From positions 1 through 64,000 of the forward strand of contig NZ_MUYM01000005.1 of the NCBI RefSeq assembly GCF_002150765.1: a stretch of 64,000 nt of DNA. The letters run 5' to 3'. Every line of letters starts with the position of its first letter. Position 1 is the first letter of the stretch. Made by a program: the position numbers and the translations under genes. Under the pieces are notes generated by a model. The model had not been told where the DNA came from, did no database searches, and was given only the letters and a program-made list of their open reading frames with translations. This DNA comes from Lentzea kentuckyensis (GTDB taxonomy: Bacteria > Actinomycetota > Actinomycetes > Mycobacteriales > Pseudonocardiaceae). Positions 9,701-18,087 of the stretch are shown one piece after another.

Positions 9701-11115
9701 AGAATCGGCTCAGGCTCGTAGGCCGGGTACTTCTCGACGACCGCGGCGACCTGCTCGACGACCGACGCGACCTGCGCCGACGCCACGCCCGTGAACGACA
9801 GGCGGTCGGCCAGCAGCGCGTCCAGCGCGGCCCGGTCGAGCGGCAGGCGCTCGTCGGCGGCCAGGCGGTCCAGCAGGTCGTTCTCCGCGAGACCCTGCTC
9901 GCGCATCGCCAGCGCGACGGCCACCGCGTTCTCCTTGATGGCCTCGTGCGCGGTCTCCCGGCCGACGCCCGCGCGCACCGCCGCCATCAGCACCTTCGTC
10001 GTGCCGAGGAACGGCAGGTAGCGGTCGAGCTCACGCGCGACCACGGCCGGGTAGGCGCCGAACTCGTCCAGCACCGTCAGGAACGTCTCCAGCAGCCCGT
10101 CGAACGCGAAGAACGCGTCCGGCAACGCGACCCGGCGGACCACCGAGCACGACACGTCACCCTCGTTCCACTGGTCGCCCGCGAGCTCGCCGACCATCGA
10201 CAGGTAGCCGCGCAGGATCACGGCGAAGCCGTTCACGCGCTCACACGAGCGGGTGTTCATCTTGTGCGGCATCGCGCTGGACCCGACCTGACCTGGCTTG
10301 AAGCCCTCGGTCACCAGTTCGTGGCCGGCCATCAGGCGGATGGTCTTCGCGACCGACGACGGCGCCGCCGCGAGCTGCACGAGCGTCGACACGACGTCGA
10401 AGTCGAGCGAGCGCGGGTAGACCTGGCCGACGCTCGTGAGCACGCGCTCGAAGCCGAGGTGGCCGGCGACCGTGCGCTCCAGCTCGGTCAGCTTCTCCGG
10501 CGTGCCGAGCAGGTCGAGCATGTCCTGGGCGGTGCCGACCGGGCCCTTGATGCCGCGCAACGGGTACCGCGCGATCAGCTCGTCCAGCCTGCCGAACGCC
10601 ACCAGCAGCTCGTCCGCACCGGTCGCGAACCGTTTGCCCAGCGTCGTGGCCTGCGCGGCCACGTTGTGCGAGCGGCCGGCCATGACGAGGTCGGAGTGCT
10701 CGGCCGCGAGCCGCGCGAGGCGCCCGAGCACCGCCGCGACCTTGGACCTGATCAGCTCCAGCGACCGCAGCACCTGCAGCTGCTCGACGTTCTCGGTCAG
10801 GTCGCGCGAGGTCATGCCCTTGTGCACCTGCTCGTGTCCGGCGAGCGCGTTGAACTCCTCGATGCGCGCCTTCACGTCGTGCCGCGTGACCCGCTCACGC
10901 GCCGCGATCGACTCCAGGTCGACCTGCTCCAGCACCCGCTCGTAGTCGGCGATCGCGGTCGCCGGGACCTCGATGCCGGCCGCCGCCTGGGCGCGCAGCA
11001 CGGCGAGCCACAGCTGGCGCTCCAACACGATCTTGTGCTCGGCCGACCAGAGCGTCGCGAGCGACGTGGAGGCGTAGCGACCTGCGAGGACGTTGGCGAT
11101 GCGCGGCTTGGTCAC
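9697..11115 (-). CDS. purB: Adenylosuccinate lyase PurB
   Basis: It cleaves SAICAR to AICAR and adenylosuccinate to AMP, each time releasing fumarate. The protein is 472 aa and belongs to the fumarase/aspartase superfamily; the signature loop GSSAMPHKMNTR is clear. The catalytic histidine segment TSRDLTENVEQ and the SHNVAAQATTLGKR region are also present. It starts with ATG (MTKPRIANVLAGRYAS), a typical actinobacterial PurB N-terminus. Confidence 0.96.
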   Translation of the reverse strand: MTKPRIANVLAGRYASTSLATLWSAEHKIVLERQLWLAVLRAQAAAGIEVPATAIADYERVLEQVDLESIAARERVTRHDVKARIEEFNALAGHEQVHKGMTSRDLTENVEQLQVLRSLELIRSKVAAVLGRLARLAAEHSDLVMAGRSHNVAAQATTLGKRFATGADELLVAFGRLDELIARYPLRGIKGPVGTAQDMLDLLGTPEKLTELERTVAGHLGFERVLTSVGQVYPRSLDFDVVSTLVQLAAAPSSVAKTIRLMAGHELVTEGFKPGQVGSSAMPHKMNTRSCERVNGFAVILRGYLSMVGELAGDQWNEGDVSCSVVRRVALPDAFFAFDGLLETFLTVLDEFGAYPAVVARELDRYLPFLGTTKVLMAAVRAGVGRETAHEAIKENAVAVALAMREQGLAENDLLDRLAADERLPLDRAALDALLADRLSFTGVASAQVASVVEQVAAVVEKYPAYEPEPIL

Positions 11116-11140
11116 CCCGCCAGATTAGTGCACACAGGAC

Positions 11141-11896
11141 TCACTCCCAGTCGATGCTCGGGTCCGTGACGAGCTCTGTGAGCACCCCCACGCGCACCGG
11201 CACCGTCTCGCGCAGACCGCTGCCCGACGCCGGGTTGTAGTTGTGGCTGGAGATCGTCACGTTGAGTCCGCTGGGGAACCGGCGCACCACCTCCGAGTGC
11301 GCGATCTGCGGGCCTCCCTGGTCGTACTCGACCTCGGTGACGGTCGACCCGTCCTTCTGCGGGAGATCACGGCACAGCACCGCGCCGCCGCACAGGTTCC
11401 TCGAGTTGAAGTCGCCCCTCATGACTTCCACGCGCAGCGAAGTCGGTCCGATCTGATCGGTCAGGAAGACGTAGCCCCAGAACGACTGGTCAGAGGCCTT
11501 CCTCGTCGGGATCGACGTCGAGGACGGCCCGTAGCCGGGAGGGCCGGGGCGGATCTCCGCGTAGACCTCCTTGAAGGAGGTCACCTTCAGCGCGAGCGTC
11601 TCCGCCAGCGCGTCACCGATACGACTGACCCTCTTCTCCGCAGCCTCGCTCGGAGGCGCGGACGTGCTCGTCCGGGTCTCGGAGCCGAGCTGGCTGTCGT
11701 TGCCGCGGGGCAGCAGGCCGGGCAGGGCGAAGGACGCCACGGCGATCACCGCCGTAGCCACTCCCACACCCACCAGCGCTCGGCGACGACTTTTTTTCTG
11801 CTCGACCCGCCTGATCAGGGTGTCGGGGTCGAAGTCGAGCGGCGGCTCGTCCCAGACGGCCAGCAGCATTCCCTCGCGGATTTCCTGCTCACTCAC
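11141..11896 (-). CDS. Membrane-anchored partner of SigE-family sigma factor
   Basis: A 251-aa protein starting at GTG 11896, with GGAGGG six bases upstream and a 4-bp GTGA overlap with the sigma factor stop. A short cytoplasmic N-terminus (about 45 residues, with DEPPLDFDPDTLIRRVEQ) precedes one membrane segment (LVGVGVATAVIAVASFALPG) and a roughly 185-residue outer domain. This layout and the coupling suggest an anti-sigma factor or signal sensor, although no zinc-binding HxxxCxxC motif is present. That role is inferred from context only. Confidence 0.7.
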   Translation of the reverse strand: MSEQEIREGMLLAVWDEPPLDFDPDTLIRRVEQKKSRRRALVGVGVATAVIAVASFALPGLLPRGNDSQLGSETRTSTSAPPSEAAEKRVSRIGDALAETLALKVTSFKEVYAEIRPGPPGYGPSSTSIPTRKASDQSFWGYVFLTDQIGPTSLRVEVMRGDFNSRNLCGGAVLCRDLPQKDGSTVTEVEYDQGGPQIAHSEVVRRFPSGLNVTISSHNYNPASGSGLRETVPVRVGVLTELVTDPSIDWE

Positions 11897-12426
11897 GACG
11901 CGACCCTCCCCGAACTGCTGTCGAGCTTCTCCACGATGGCGCGCAACGTCGCGAGGCCGCGCGCCGTCTGGCTCTTGACCGTTCCCTCGGTACAACCCAT
12001 GGCCACCGCCACCTCGGCGACCGACAGGTCTTCGAAATAACGCAGCACGAGCACCGCCCGTTGCCTCGGCGGCACCTGCAGCAACGCGGTGTGCACCAAC
12101 TCACGTGCCCACAGCTTCGCGCTGGTCGTGTCGGGATCAACAGTGGCGTCCGCGGCGTCCGGCAGCTCCCCGTCGCGCTGCTCGGCTCTGCGCCACGGCC
12201 TGCGCTTCTCGTCCAGCCAGGTGCGCAGCAGCACCTTGCGGGCGTAGGCGATCAGGTTGTCGAGATCCTTGATGCGCTTCCAGGCGATGTACATCTTCAT
12301 CAGGCTCGACTGCATCAGGTCTTCTGCCGTGTGCCAGTCGCCACAGAACAGATATGCAGTGCGTCGCAAAGACGCGGCATTGGCTGCCGCGAACTCGCGA
12401 AAGCCCTGCTCATCGGCCTTGCGCAT
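11893..12426 (-). CDS. SigE-family ECF RNA polymerase sigma factor (first copy)
   Basis: A 177-aa extracytoplasmic-function sigma factor. Region 2 includes LRRTAYLFCGDWHTAEDLMQ and region 4 includes LLQVPPRQRAVLVLRYFEDLSVAEVAVAMGC, read as two adjoining blocks. It belongs to the actinobacterial SigE group, marked by AYLxCGDWHxAEDL. It is translationally coupled to the downstream membrane protein. A very similar module lies at 13096-14336. Confidence 0.93.
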   Translation of the reverse strand: MRKADEQGFREFAAANAASLRRTAYLFCGDWHTAEDLMQSSLMKMYIAWKRIKDLDNLIAYARKVLLRTWLDEKRRPWRRAEQRDGELPDAADATVDPDTTSAKLWARELVHTALLQVPPRQRAVLVLRYFEDLSVAEVAVAMGCTEGTVKSQTARGLATLRAIVEKLDSSSGRVAS

Positions 12427-12483
12427 GCGATCCCCTCTCGCGTCCTCAAACAGGGGAACGCATCAGGGGAACGCGAGGTTGCA

Positions 12484-13068
12484 TCACTCCTGACGCGAAA
12501 GAGCCGAACGGAGCATCCTGGCCGCCACGCCGCGCGGGTCCGGCTTCAGCTCGATGAACGCGTTCACCATCGAGCCGTCGACCAGTGCGATCAACTCCTC
12601 GATCCGGCCCGGCGCGATGTCCCGGCCCGAGCGGGCGAAGATGTCGGCGACCAGCTCGTGCAGCTCCGTGGACAGCACGCGCATCAACGGCCGCAGATAC
12701 GGGCGGCGGCCGGTCGCGACGAGGCGTTCGTAACGCAGCAGCATCGTCTCGGTGTCGGTGCCGTCCTGGCCGACCAGCAGGTCGAGGACCAGGTCGACGA
12801 GCACGTCGTCGTCGGTCAGCCGGTTCGAGATCGTCGTCAGGCGTTCGCGGCAGCTCGCCAGTTCCGCATGGGCGTGGAACTCGACGGCCGCGGTGATCAG
12901 CTCGTCCAGCGAGTCGAAGTAGTACGTGGTCGACGCGAGCGGCAGACCTGCGCGTTCGGCGACCGCGCGGTGCCTGACCGCGTCGAACCCGCCCTGCACG
13001 AGCAGTTCGGACGCGGCCTCGACGAGCGCCTGCCGCCTGCGCTCACCCTTGGGGGTTGCTGCCGTCAT
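12484..13068 (-). CDS. TetR family transcriptional regulator
   Basis: A 194-aa one-component repressor-type protein. Residues 8-55 form the helix-turn-helix (RRRQALVEAASELLVQGGF, then VAERAGLPLASTTYYFDSLDEL). The C-terminal ligand-binding domain is of the TetR_C type and its ligand is unknown. It lies between the two sigma factor modules on the same strand, so it may control one of them or itself. No obvious operator was found in the flanking gaps. Confidence 0.9.
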   Translation of the reverse strand: MTAATPKGERRRQALVEAASELLVQGGFDAVRHRAVAERAGLPLASTTYYFDSLDELITAAVEFHAHAELASCRERLTTISNRLTDDDVLVDLVLDLLVGQDGTDTETMLLRYERLVATGRRPYLRPLMRVLSTELHELVADIFARSGRDIAPGRIEELIALVDGSMVNAFIELKPDPRGVAARMLRSALSRQE

Positions 13069-13095
13069 AGTCGCGCCAGAGTACTTGGCGAACGA

Positions 13096-13782
13096 TCAGA
13101 ACCTCGGGGCCAGTGCGTCCGCGAACTGCCTGGCCTTGCCCTTCGCCTCGCCGTCACCCTGGGTGAGGACGTAGAGGTCCTGGCCTTTCGCCGTCTTCAC
13201 CTTCTCCGTCCGCGCGTCGGCGGGGGCGTCGAACTGCCCTGGCGTGACGATCGCGGTGACGGTCAGGCCATCGATCTTGAACGCGGCCGAGCGGGAGTCC
13301 GGTGAGCACGTCACCGTCGGCGGGATGGCGAATTCCGGTGAGACCGAAAGCTCTCCGGCGAGGGCGACGGCGAGCTCTCGGTCCACACCTGCGCAGCCCT
13401 GCACTGCGCGCGCGCTGACCGTTGGGTCAACGCTCCCCGATGGCGTCCCGTCCCCCTGCGTGGACGATTCGCCGTACGGGGAGTCCTTCTGGGTCGGCTG
13501 ACCCTGTTCCAGCGCGGTCATCGGCGATTGTGCCGCGTTGTCCTGCTGCTGCCCAGAACCAGCCACGGTCGAACTGTTCTTCTCCTGCGTGATCCAGTTG
13601 GTACCCGCGACGACACCGCCGAAACCGAGCACCACGACCAGGGTAGTGCCGGCGGCGATCGAGTTGCGCCTGCGGACCGTGGCGCGTCGCGAAGCCGTCC
13701 GGACGTCACTCGCGTCGAAGGACGCCGGTGGCGCGTCGTGCGCGGCGTCGCGGAACAGGTCCGCGAGCTTCTGCTCGTCCAT
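13096..13782 (-). CDS. Membrane-anchored partner of the second SigE-family sigma factor
   Basis: A 228-aa protein with a roughly 40-residue cytoplasmic N-terminus (MDEQKLADLFRDAAHDAPP), one membrane helix (SIAAGTTLVVVLGFGGVVAG) and an outer domain that opens with a Gln/Ser/Thr/Pro-rich linker and holds two cysteines. GGAGG precedes the ATG at a good distance. It follows the sigma factor by 35 bp, mirroring the arrangement at 11141-12426, so an anti-sigma or sensor role is likely, though unproven. Confidence 0.68.
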   Translation of the reverse strand: MDEQKLADLFRDAAHDAPPASFDASDVRTASRRATVRRRNSIAAGTTLVVVLGFGGVVAGTNWITQEKNSSTVAGSGQQQDNAAQSPMTALEQGQPTQKDSPYGESSTQGDGTPSGSVDPTVSARAVQGCAGVDRELAVALAGELSVSPEFAIPPTVTCSPDSRSAAFKIDGLTVTAIVTPGQFDAPADARTEKVKTAKGQDLYVLTQGDGEAKGKARQFADALAPRF

Positions 13783-13817
13783 CTACGTCCTCCTCTCGCT
13801 CGTGTGCACGACGTTGT

Positions 13818-14336
13818 TCACGACGCCGGTCGCAGATCGTCGATGGCGTCACCGAGAGCTTCCCGCAACGCGGTCAGCCCGCGGGCGGTCTGACTCTTCA
13901 CAGTTCCTTCCGAGCACTTCAGCACCTCGGCCGTGGCCGTCACGTCGAGGCCCTCGAGGAACCTCAGCACGAGCACGGCCCGTTGCCGGGGCGGGACTCT
14001 GCGCAGGCCCTTCATCAACGCCTCGCGCGTCGCGACCGTCTCACCGATCTCGTGGTCCGTCGTCGGTGGTTCCGGCATCTCGTCGGTGAACTTCTCGCGC
14101 CGCCACGGACGGCGCGACTCGTCGATCACCGCACGCACGACGGTGCGCCGGACGTAGGCGTCGAGAGCCTGCTTGTCCCGGATCTTCCGCCACCTCCTGT
14201 GCACCGCCACGAACGCTGTCTGCGCGAAGTCGTCAGCGCGGTGCCAGTCGCCGCACAGCAGGTATGCCGTTCGGCGCACGGCCTCACGGCGAGCCACGAA
14301 GTACTCCGCGAACTCCTGCTCGTCGCGCTGATCCAC
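13818..14336 (-). CDS. SigE-family ECF RNA polymerase sigma factor (second copy)
   Basis: A 172-aa ECF sigma factor with region 2 (VRRTAYLLCGDWHRADDFAQTAF) split from region 4 (LRRVPPRQRAVLVLRFLEGLD and CSEGTVKSQTARGL). The GTG at 14336 is preferred because the protein then starts VDQRDEQEFAEYF, as others in this family do, and GGAGAG lies upstream. A longer frame from 14405 exists. It is paralogous to the 11893 gene, and the two share the PPRQRAVLVLR and EGTVKSQTARGL blocks. Confidence 0.9.
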   Translation of the reverse strand: MDQRDEQEFAEYFVARREAVRRTAYLLCGDWHRADDFAQTAFVAVHRRWRKIRDKQALDAYVRRTVVRAVIDESRRPWRREKFTDEMPEPPTTDHEIGETVATREALMKGLRRVPPRQRAVLVLRFLEGLDVTATAEVLKCSEGTVKSQTARGLTALREALGDAIDDLRPAS

Positions 14337-14468
14337 GCGGACTGCTCTCCGCTCGTTCCTCGAGTTGCACTTACCGGACGGAATCCGGGTCACCAACGGT
14401 TGCACGAACCACCGGGGAGAGCTACATCACCCCCTCGGTCGTTCACCGGATGTGATGTGATCGGGCGC

Positions 14469-15461
14469 GTGACCCCCATCGACCTGCGCTCGGACACCGT
14501 CACCCAGCCGGACGAGGAGATGCGTCGCGCGATGGCCTCGGCCGAGGTCGGCGACGACGTCCTGGACCACGACCCGACCATGGCTCTGCTGGAGGAGCGG
14601 GTCGCCGAGTTGGTCGGCGTCGAAGCCGCCCTGTGGGTTCCGTCCGGGTCAATGGGCAACCTCATCGCGTTGTTCCTGCACCTCGAGCGCGGTGACCGGT
14701 TCCTGGCTCCGCTCGGCGCGCACGTGCTTGACGCCGAGCTCGGAACGGCCGCCTGGCTGGCGGGAGGGATGCCGCACGCGCTGCCGGTCGTGACGCCCGA
14801 AGCCGTGGTGGCCGCCGGTGGTGGTGAGTCTCCTTATTACGGGCTTCGCACGACGTTGTTGTGCGTGGAGAACACGCACAACGCTGCCGGTGGCACCGTG
14901 ACCACGGCTGATGAGCACGCACTGCTGGTTGCTGCTGCTCGGTCCGTTGGGCTGGCTGTGCACTTGGACGGCGCACGGCTGTGGAACGCGTCGGTGGCAC
15001 TCGGGGTGACGCCTGCTGAGTTGGCCGTTGGTGCCGACACGGTGCAGGTGTGTCTCTCAAAGGGGCTCGGGGCGCCGGTCGGGTCGGTCGTGGCCGGGTC
15101 CGCGTCCTTCGTGGTCGAGGCCCGGCGGGTGCGGAAGATGCTCGGTGGCGGGGTTCGGCAGGGTGGTGTGCTGGCGGCCGCCGGGCTCGTCGCCCTGGAC
15201 CGGATCTCGCGGCTCGCCGACGATCACGCTCATGCCTCGGCGTTGGCCGCCGGGCTGCGTTCGTTGGGCTGGGACGTGCCGGAGCCCGCCACGAACATCG
15301 TGCTGGCGTCCGTGCCGGAGCCGGCCAAGACGCTGTCGTCGTTGCGCGATCTCGGGGTTTTCGCCAGTCCGATGTCTGGCAAGGTCCGGTTCGTGACGCA
15401 CGGCGACGTGGACTCGTCCGACATCGCCGAGGTGCTGCGCCGGCTACGAGAGGACGCCTGA
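14469..15461 (+). CDS. Threonine aldolase family PLP enzyme
   Basis: A 330-aa fold-type I PLP enzyme that likely cleaves L-threonine or L-allo-threonine to glycine and acetaldehyde. Family motifs: DLRSDTVTQPDEEMR at the start, GDDVLDHDPT, VPSGSMGN, HLDGARLWNA with the cofactor-contacting Asp, and the Schiff-base lysine in CLSKGLGAPVGS. GTG 14469 is the start that brings DLRSDTVT to the N-terminus. The downstream HAD gene begins one base after its stop. Confidence 0.92.
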   Translation: MTPIDLRSDTVTQPDEEMRRAMASAEVGDDVLDHDPTMALLEERVAELVGVEAALWVPSGSMGNLIALFLHLERGDRFLAPLGAHVLDAELGTAAWLAGGMPHALPVVTPEAVVAAGGGESPYYGLRTTLLCVENTHNAAGGTVTTADEHALLVAAARSVGLAVHLDGARLWNASVALGVTPAELAVGADTVQVCLSKGLGAPVGSVVAGSASFVVEARRVRKMLGGGVRQGGVLAAAGLVALDRISRLADDHAHASALAAGLRSLGWDVPEPATNIVLASVPEPAKTLSSLRDLGVFASPMSGKVRFVTHGDVDSSDIAEVLRRLREDA

Positions 15462-15462
15462 G

Positions 15463-16065
15463 ATGCGCTGGATCGTGTTCGACTTCGGCGAGGTCATCAG
15501 TCAGCGGAACCCGGCGCTGCCCGCGATGGCCGCGCGGCTCGGGGTGCCCGTGGAACGCTTCGAGGGCGCCTACTGGGATCGGGACGCCTACGACCGCGGC
15601 GGGTCGGACGGCGACTACTGGTCGTTGATCGGGTCGTCGCTGGGGCTGACTTTCGACGACACGTCCGTGCGCGAACTGACCGCGCTCGACAACGCCGGGT
15701 GGCTGGACGACCCGGTGGCGGAGACCGTCGCGCTGATCGAGGATCTGTCGGCGCTGGAGGTGCCGCTCGCGTTGCTGTCGAACGCGCCGGTGACGTTCGC
15801 GCGGCTCGCCGAGAAGGTGACGTGGGCCAAGCACTTCCGGCACCTGATCTTCTCCGGCGACCTCGGGTACGCGAAGCCGGACGTGGCGATCTGGGAGCAC
15901 CTGTGCGGCGTGCTGGGTGCGGCGCCGGCCGACCTGATCTTCCTGGACGACCGTCAGACGAACATCGACGGCGCCGCGGCGTTCGGGATCGACGCGCGGT
16001 TGTGGACGTCAGCCGCCGCTGCGCGTGTTGAGCTCCGCGCGGAGTTCGGCGATCTCGGCGCGTAG
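15463..16065 (+). CDS. HAD family hydrolase
   Basis: A 200-aa haloacid dehalogenase-like hydrolase. Motif I is FDFGEV with the nucleophile Asp, motif II is LLSNAPV, motif III has the lysine in GYAKPDVAIW, and motif IV is FLDDRQTN. Such proteins hydrolyse small phosphate esters; the substrate is not predictable. It is coupled to the threonine aldolase gene (1-bp gap), and its last 57 bp overlap the convergent channel gene. Confidence 0.88.
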   Translation: MRWIVFDFGEVISQRNPALPAMAARLGVPVERFEGAYWDRDAYDRGGSDGDYWSLIGSSLGLTFDDTSVRELTALDNAGWLDDPVAETVALIEDLSALEVPLALLSNAPVTFARLAEKVTWAKHFRHLIFSGDLGYAKPDVAIWEHLCGVLGAAPADLIFLDDRQTNIDGAAAFGIDARLWTSAAAARVELRAEFGDLGA

Positions 16066-16761
16066 GTTCCGGAGCTCCTGCGCGGTCTCGAGTTCGGCTT
16101 CCTCGACGCCGCGCAGCTTTTCCACGAGCCAGCTGGCGATCGTTCCGGTGATGACACCGAGCAGGGCGATGCCGCCGACCATGAGCAGCCCGGCCACCAG
16201 CCGTCCCTCGGCCGTGACGGGGAAGCGGTCGCCGTAGCCGACCGTCGACATGGTGGTGAGCGTCCACCACAGCGCGTCGCCGAACGTCGTGATGCTCGCG
16301 TTTTCCGCGTGCCTTTCCGCGTCCAGCACGGCCAGGCTCGCGCAGAAAACGACGATTATCGTCACGCCGCCGACGTAAATGCTGACCCGTTGCCGGATTT
16401 TGTGCTGGAACTTCTTGTTCAGCAGTGTGATGACGGTGATCAGCCGGAGCACCCGGAGCTGCCGCACCATCGGCAGCACGACCGCGGCGAGATCGAAGAG
16501 GTGCGATTTCAGGAAGTGGATCTTGTTGTTCGCGAGCGTCAGCCTGGTCACGTACTCCGCCGCGAACACGGCCCAGACCAGCCACAACACGATTTCCAGG
16601 GTGAAATGCATGCTGCCGTGATCGTCGAAGACCTGCCACGCGTACGCGACGAGGAACAGCACGGCGAGAGCCGTCAGCGGCCACTCGACCTTTCGCTCCC
16701 ACCGTTCGAGGCGGGCCTCGTTGGACTGCAACACCGCTTCATGGTGAGCGGTACGTCCCAT
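16009..16761 (-). CDS. Voltage-gated-type potassium channel
   Basis: A 250-aa ion channel subunit with six membrane segments expected. The selectivity filter TVGYGD is at residues 173-178. The S4-like segment RQLRVLRLITVITLLNKKFQ carries spaced arginines, so voltage sensing is plausible. After the last helix comes a charged coiled-coil tail (about 210-245: EEAELETAQELRNLRAEIAE) that probably drives tetramer assembly. The last 57 bp overlap the HAD gene tail to tail. Confidence 0.9.
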   Translation of the reverse strand: MGRTAHHEAVLQSNEARLERWERKVEWPLTALAVLFLVAYAWQVFDDHGSMHFTLEIVLWLVWAVFAAEYVTRLTLANNKIHFLKSHLFDLAAVVLPMVRQLRVLRLITVITLLNKKFQHKIRQRVSIYVGGVTIIVVFCASLAVLDAERHAENASITTFGDALWWTLTTMSTVGYGDRFPVTAEGRLVAGLLMVGGIALLGVITGTIASWLVEKLRGVEEAELETAQELRNLRAEIAELRAELNTRSGG

Positions 16762-16772
16762 TTAGGCCAGGG

Positions 16773-16922
16773 TCACCGCTTGGATTTGATCGCACCGTAA
16801 GCGGCCGTGCCTGCGAGGAGTAGTCCTCCAATCACAGCGAGCCAGAAAAGGCCTTTCACGACGGCTCCGACGACGGCCAGCACGATCCAGATCGCCACCA
16901 GCCACCCGATGATCGCCCACAT
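16773..16922 (-). CDS. 49-aa hydrophobic membrane peptide
   Basis: This short gene encodes MWAIIGWLVAIWIVL followed by a second hydrophobic stretch (LFWLAVIGGLLLAGTA) and a basic tail ending KSKR. Two membrane segments are likely. A strong GGGGAGG lies four bases before the ATG. It sits 13 bp after the aminotransferase and 11 bp before the channel gene on the same strand, so it is probably co-transcribed. The function is unknown. Confidence 0.6.
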   Translation of the reverse strand: MWAIIGWLVAIWIVLAVVGAVVKGLFWLAVIGGLLLAGTAAYGAIKSKR

Positions 16923-16935
16923 GGGTTCCTCCCCT

Positions 16936-18066
16936 TCACAGCCATGCCTTCAGACGTACCAACGCTGCTTCGATGTCCTGTGTTGCACCGGCGAAGGACA
17001 TCCGCACGAAGTGGTGCCCGTCGACGGGGTCGAAGTCGATGCCGGGAACGATCGCGACGCCGGTGTCGTCGAGGAACCGGCGGCAGAACGCCATCGAGTC
17101 GTCGGTCAGGTGCCGGATGTCGGCGTAGACGTAGAACGCGCCGTCGGCCGGTGCGAGCTTGTCGATGCCCAGGTTCGTCAGGCCTTCGAGGAGGATGTCC
17201 CGGTTGGTTTTGTACCTTTTCAGGTGTTGTGCGGTTTCCGCGTAGGCGTCCTCGTGAAATGCCTCGACGGCGGCGTATTGCGCCAATGCGGGCGGGCACA
17301 GGGTGAAGTTGCCGGTCAGGCAGTCGACGGCCCTGCGGAGTCGTTCCGGGAGAAGCATCCAGCCGAGCCGCCAGCCCGTCATCGCGAATGCCTTGGAGAA
17401 CGAGTTGACGACGATGGCCTCTCGCGAGGTTTCCCAGGCGCAGTGCAGCGGTTCGCCGTAGCTGATGCCGTGGTAGATCTCGTCGCTGACCAGCTGGACA
17501 CCGTTGTGCTGGCACCAGTTCGCGATCGGGCCGATGTCCACTGTGGTCCCGGTCGGGTTGGCCGGACTGGCGACGATCACGCCTTTGAGGTCGGCGCCGA
17601 GCATCTCGACCGTGGGCTGGAAGCGCGTTTCCGGGCCGCACGGCAGCTCGACGACCTCGCATCCCAGCGCTTTCAGGATGTTGCGGTAGGCGGGATAGCC
17701 GGGCCGCGCCAGGGCGACCTTGTCGCCGGCGTCGAACGCGGCCAGGAACGCCAGCGTGAACGCGCCGGACGACCCCGTCGTGACCACCACGTCGTCAGCG
17801 GTCACGTCGAGGTCGTACTCGCGCTTGTAGTGGCCGGCGATGGCCTGGCGCAGCTCGGGGATGCCGAGCTGCTCGGTGTAGCCGAGCGCGTGGTCGTTCA
17901 GCGCTTTCGCGGCGGCGTCCCGCACAGGTTTCGGCGCCGGGCTCGAAGGCTGCCCGGCGGCCAGTGAGATCACGTCACCGTGCGTCCGCTGCCTCAGCGC
18001 GGCAGCGGAAAGCACGTCCATGACGTGGAAGGGCGGGACGTCGGCGCGGGCAGCCACGGTGAGCAT
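16936..18066 (-). CDS. Pyridoxal phosphate-dependent aminotransferase (class I/II)
   Basis: A 376-aa fold-type I aminotransferase of the aspartate aminotransferase-like group. Motifs are SLAAGQPSSPAPKPV, the N-terminal family block; SPANPTGT; SDEIYHGISY; and the PLP lysine in VNSFSKAFAMTGWRLGW. It transfers an amino group between an amino acid and a 2-oxoacid. The precise substrate cannot be told from sequence. Confidence 0.9.
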   Translation of the reverse strand: MLTVAARADVPPFHVMDVLSAAALRQRTHGDVISLAAGQPSSPAPKPVRDAAAKALNDHALGYTEQLGIPELRQAIAGHYKREYDLDVTADDVVVTTGSSGAFTLAFLAAFDAGDKVALARPGYPAYRNILKALGCEVVELPCGPETRFQPTVEMLGADLKGVIVASPANPTGTTVDIGPIANWCQHNGVQLVSDEIYHGISYGEPLHCAWETSREAIVVNSFSKAFAMTGWRLGWMLLPERLRRAVDCLTGNFTLCPPALAQYAAVEAFHEDAYAETAQHLKRYKTNRDILLEGLTNLGIDKLAPADGAFYVYADIRHLTDDSMAFCRRFLDDTGVAIVPGIDFDPVDGHHFVRMSFAGATQDIEAALVRLKAWL

Positions 18067-18087
18067 GCCCTGAGGCTAACTCCCTGG

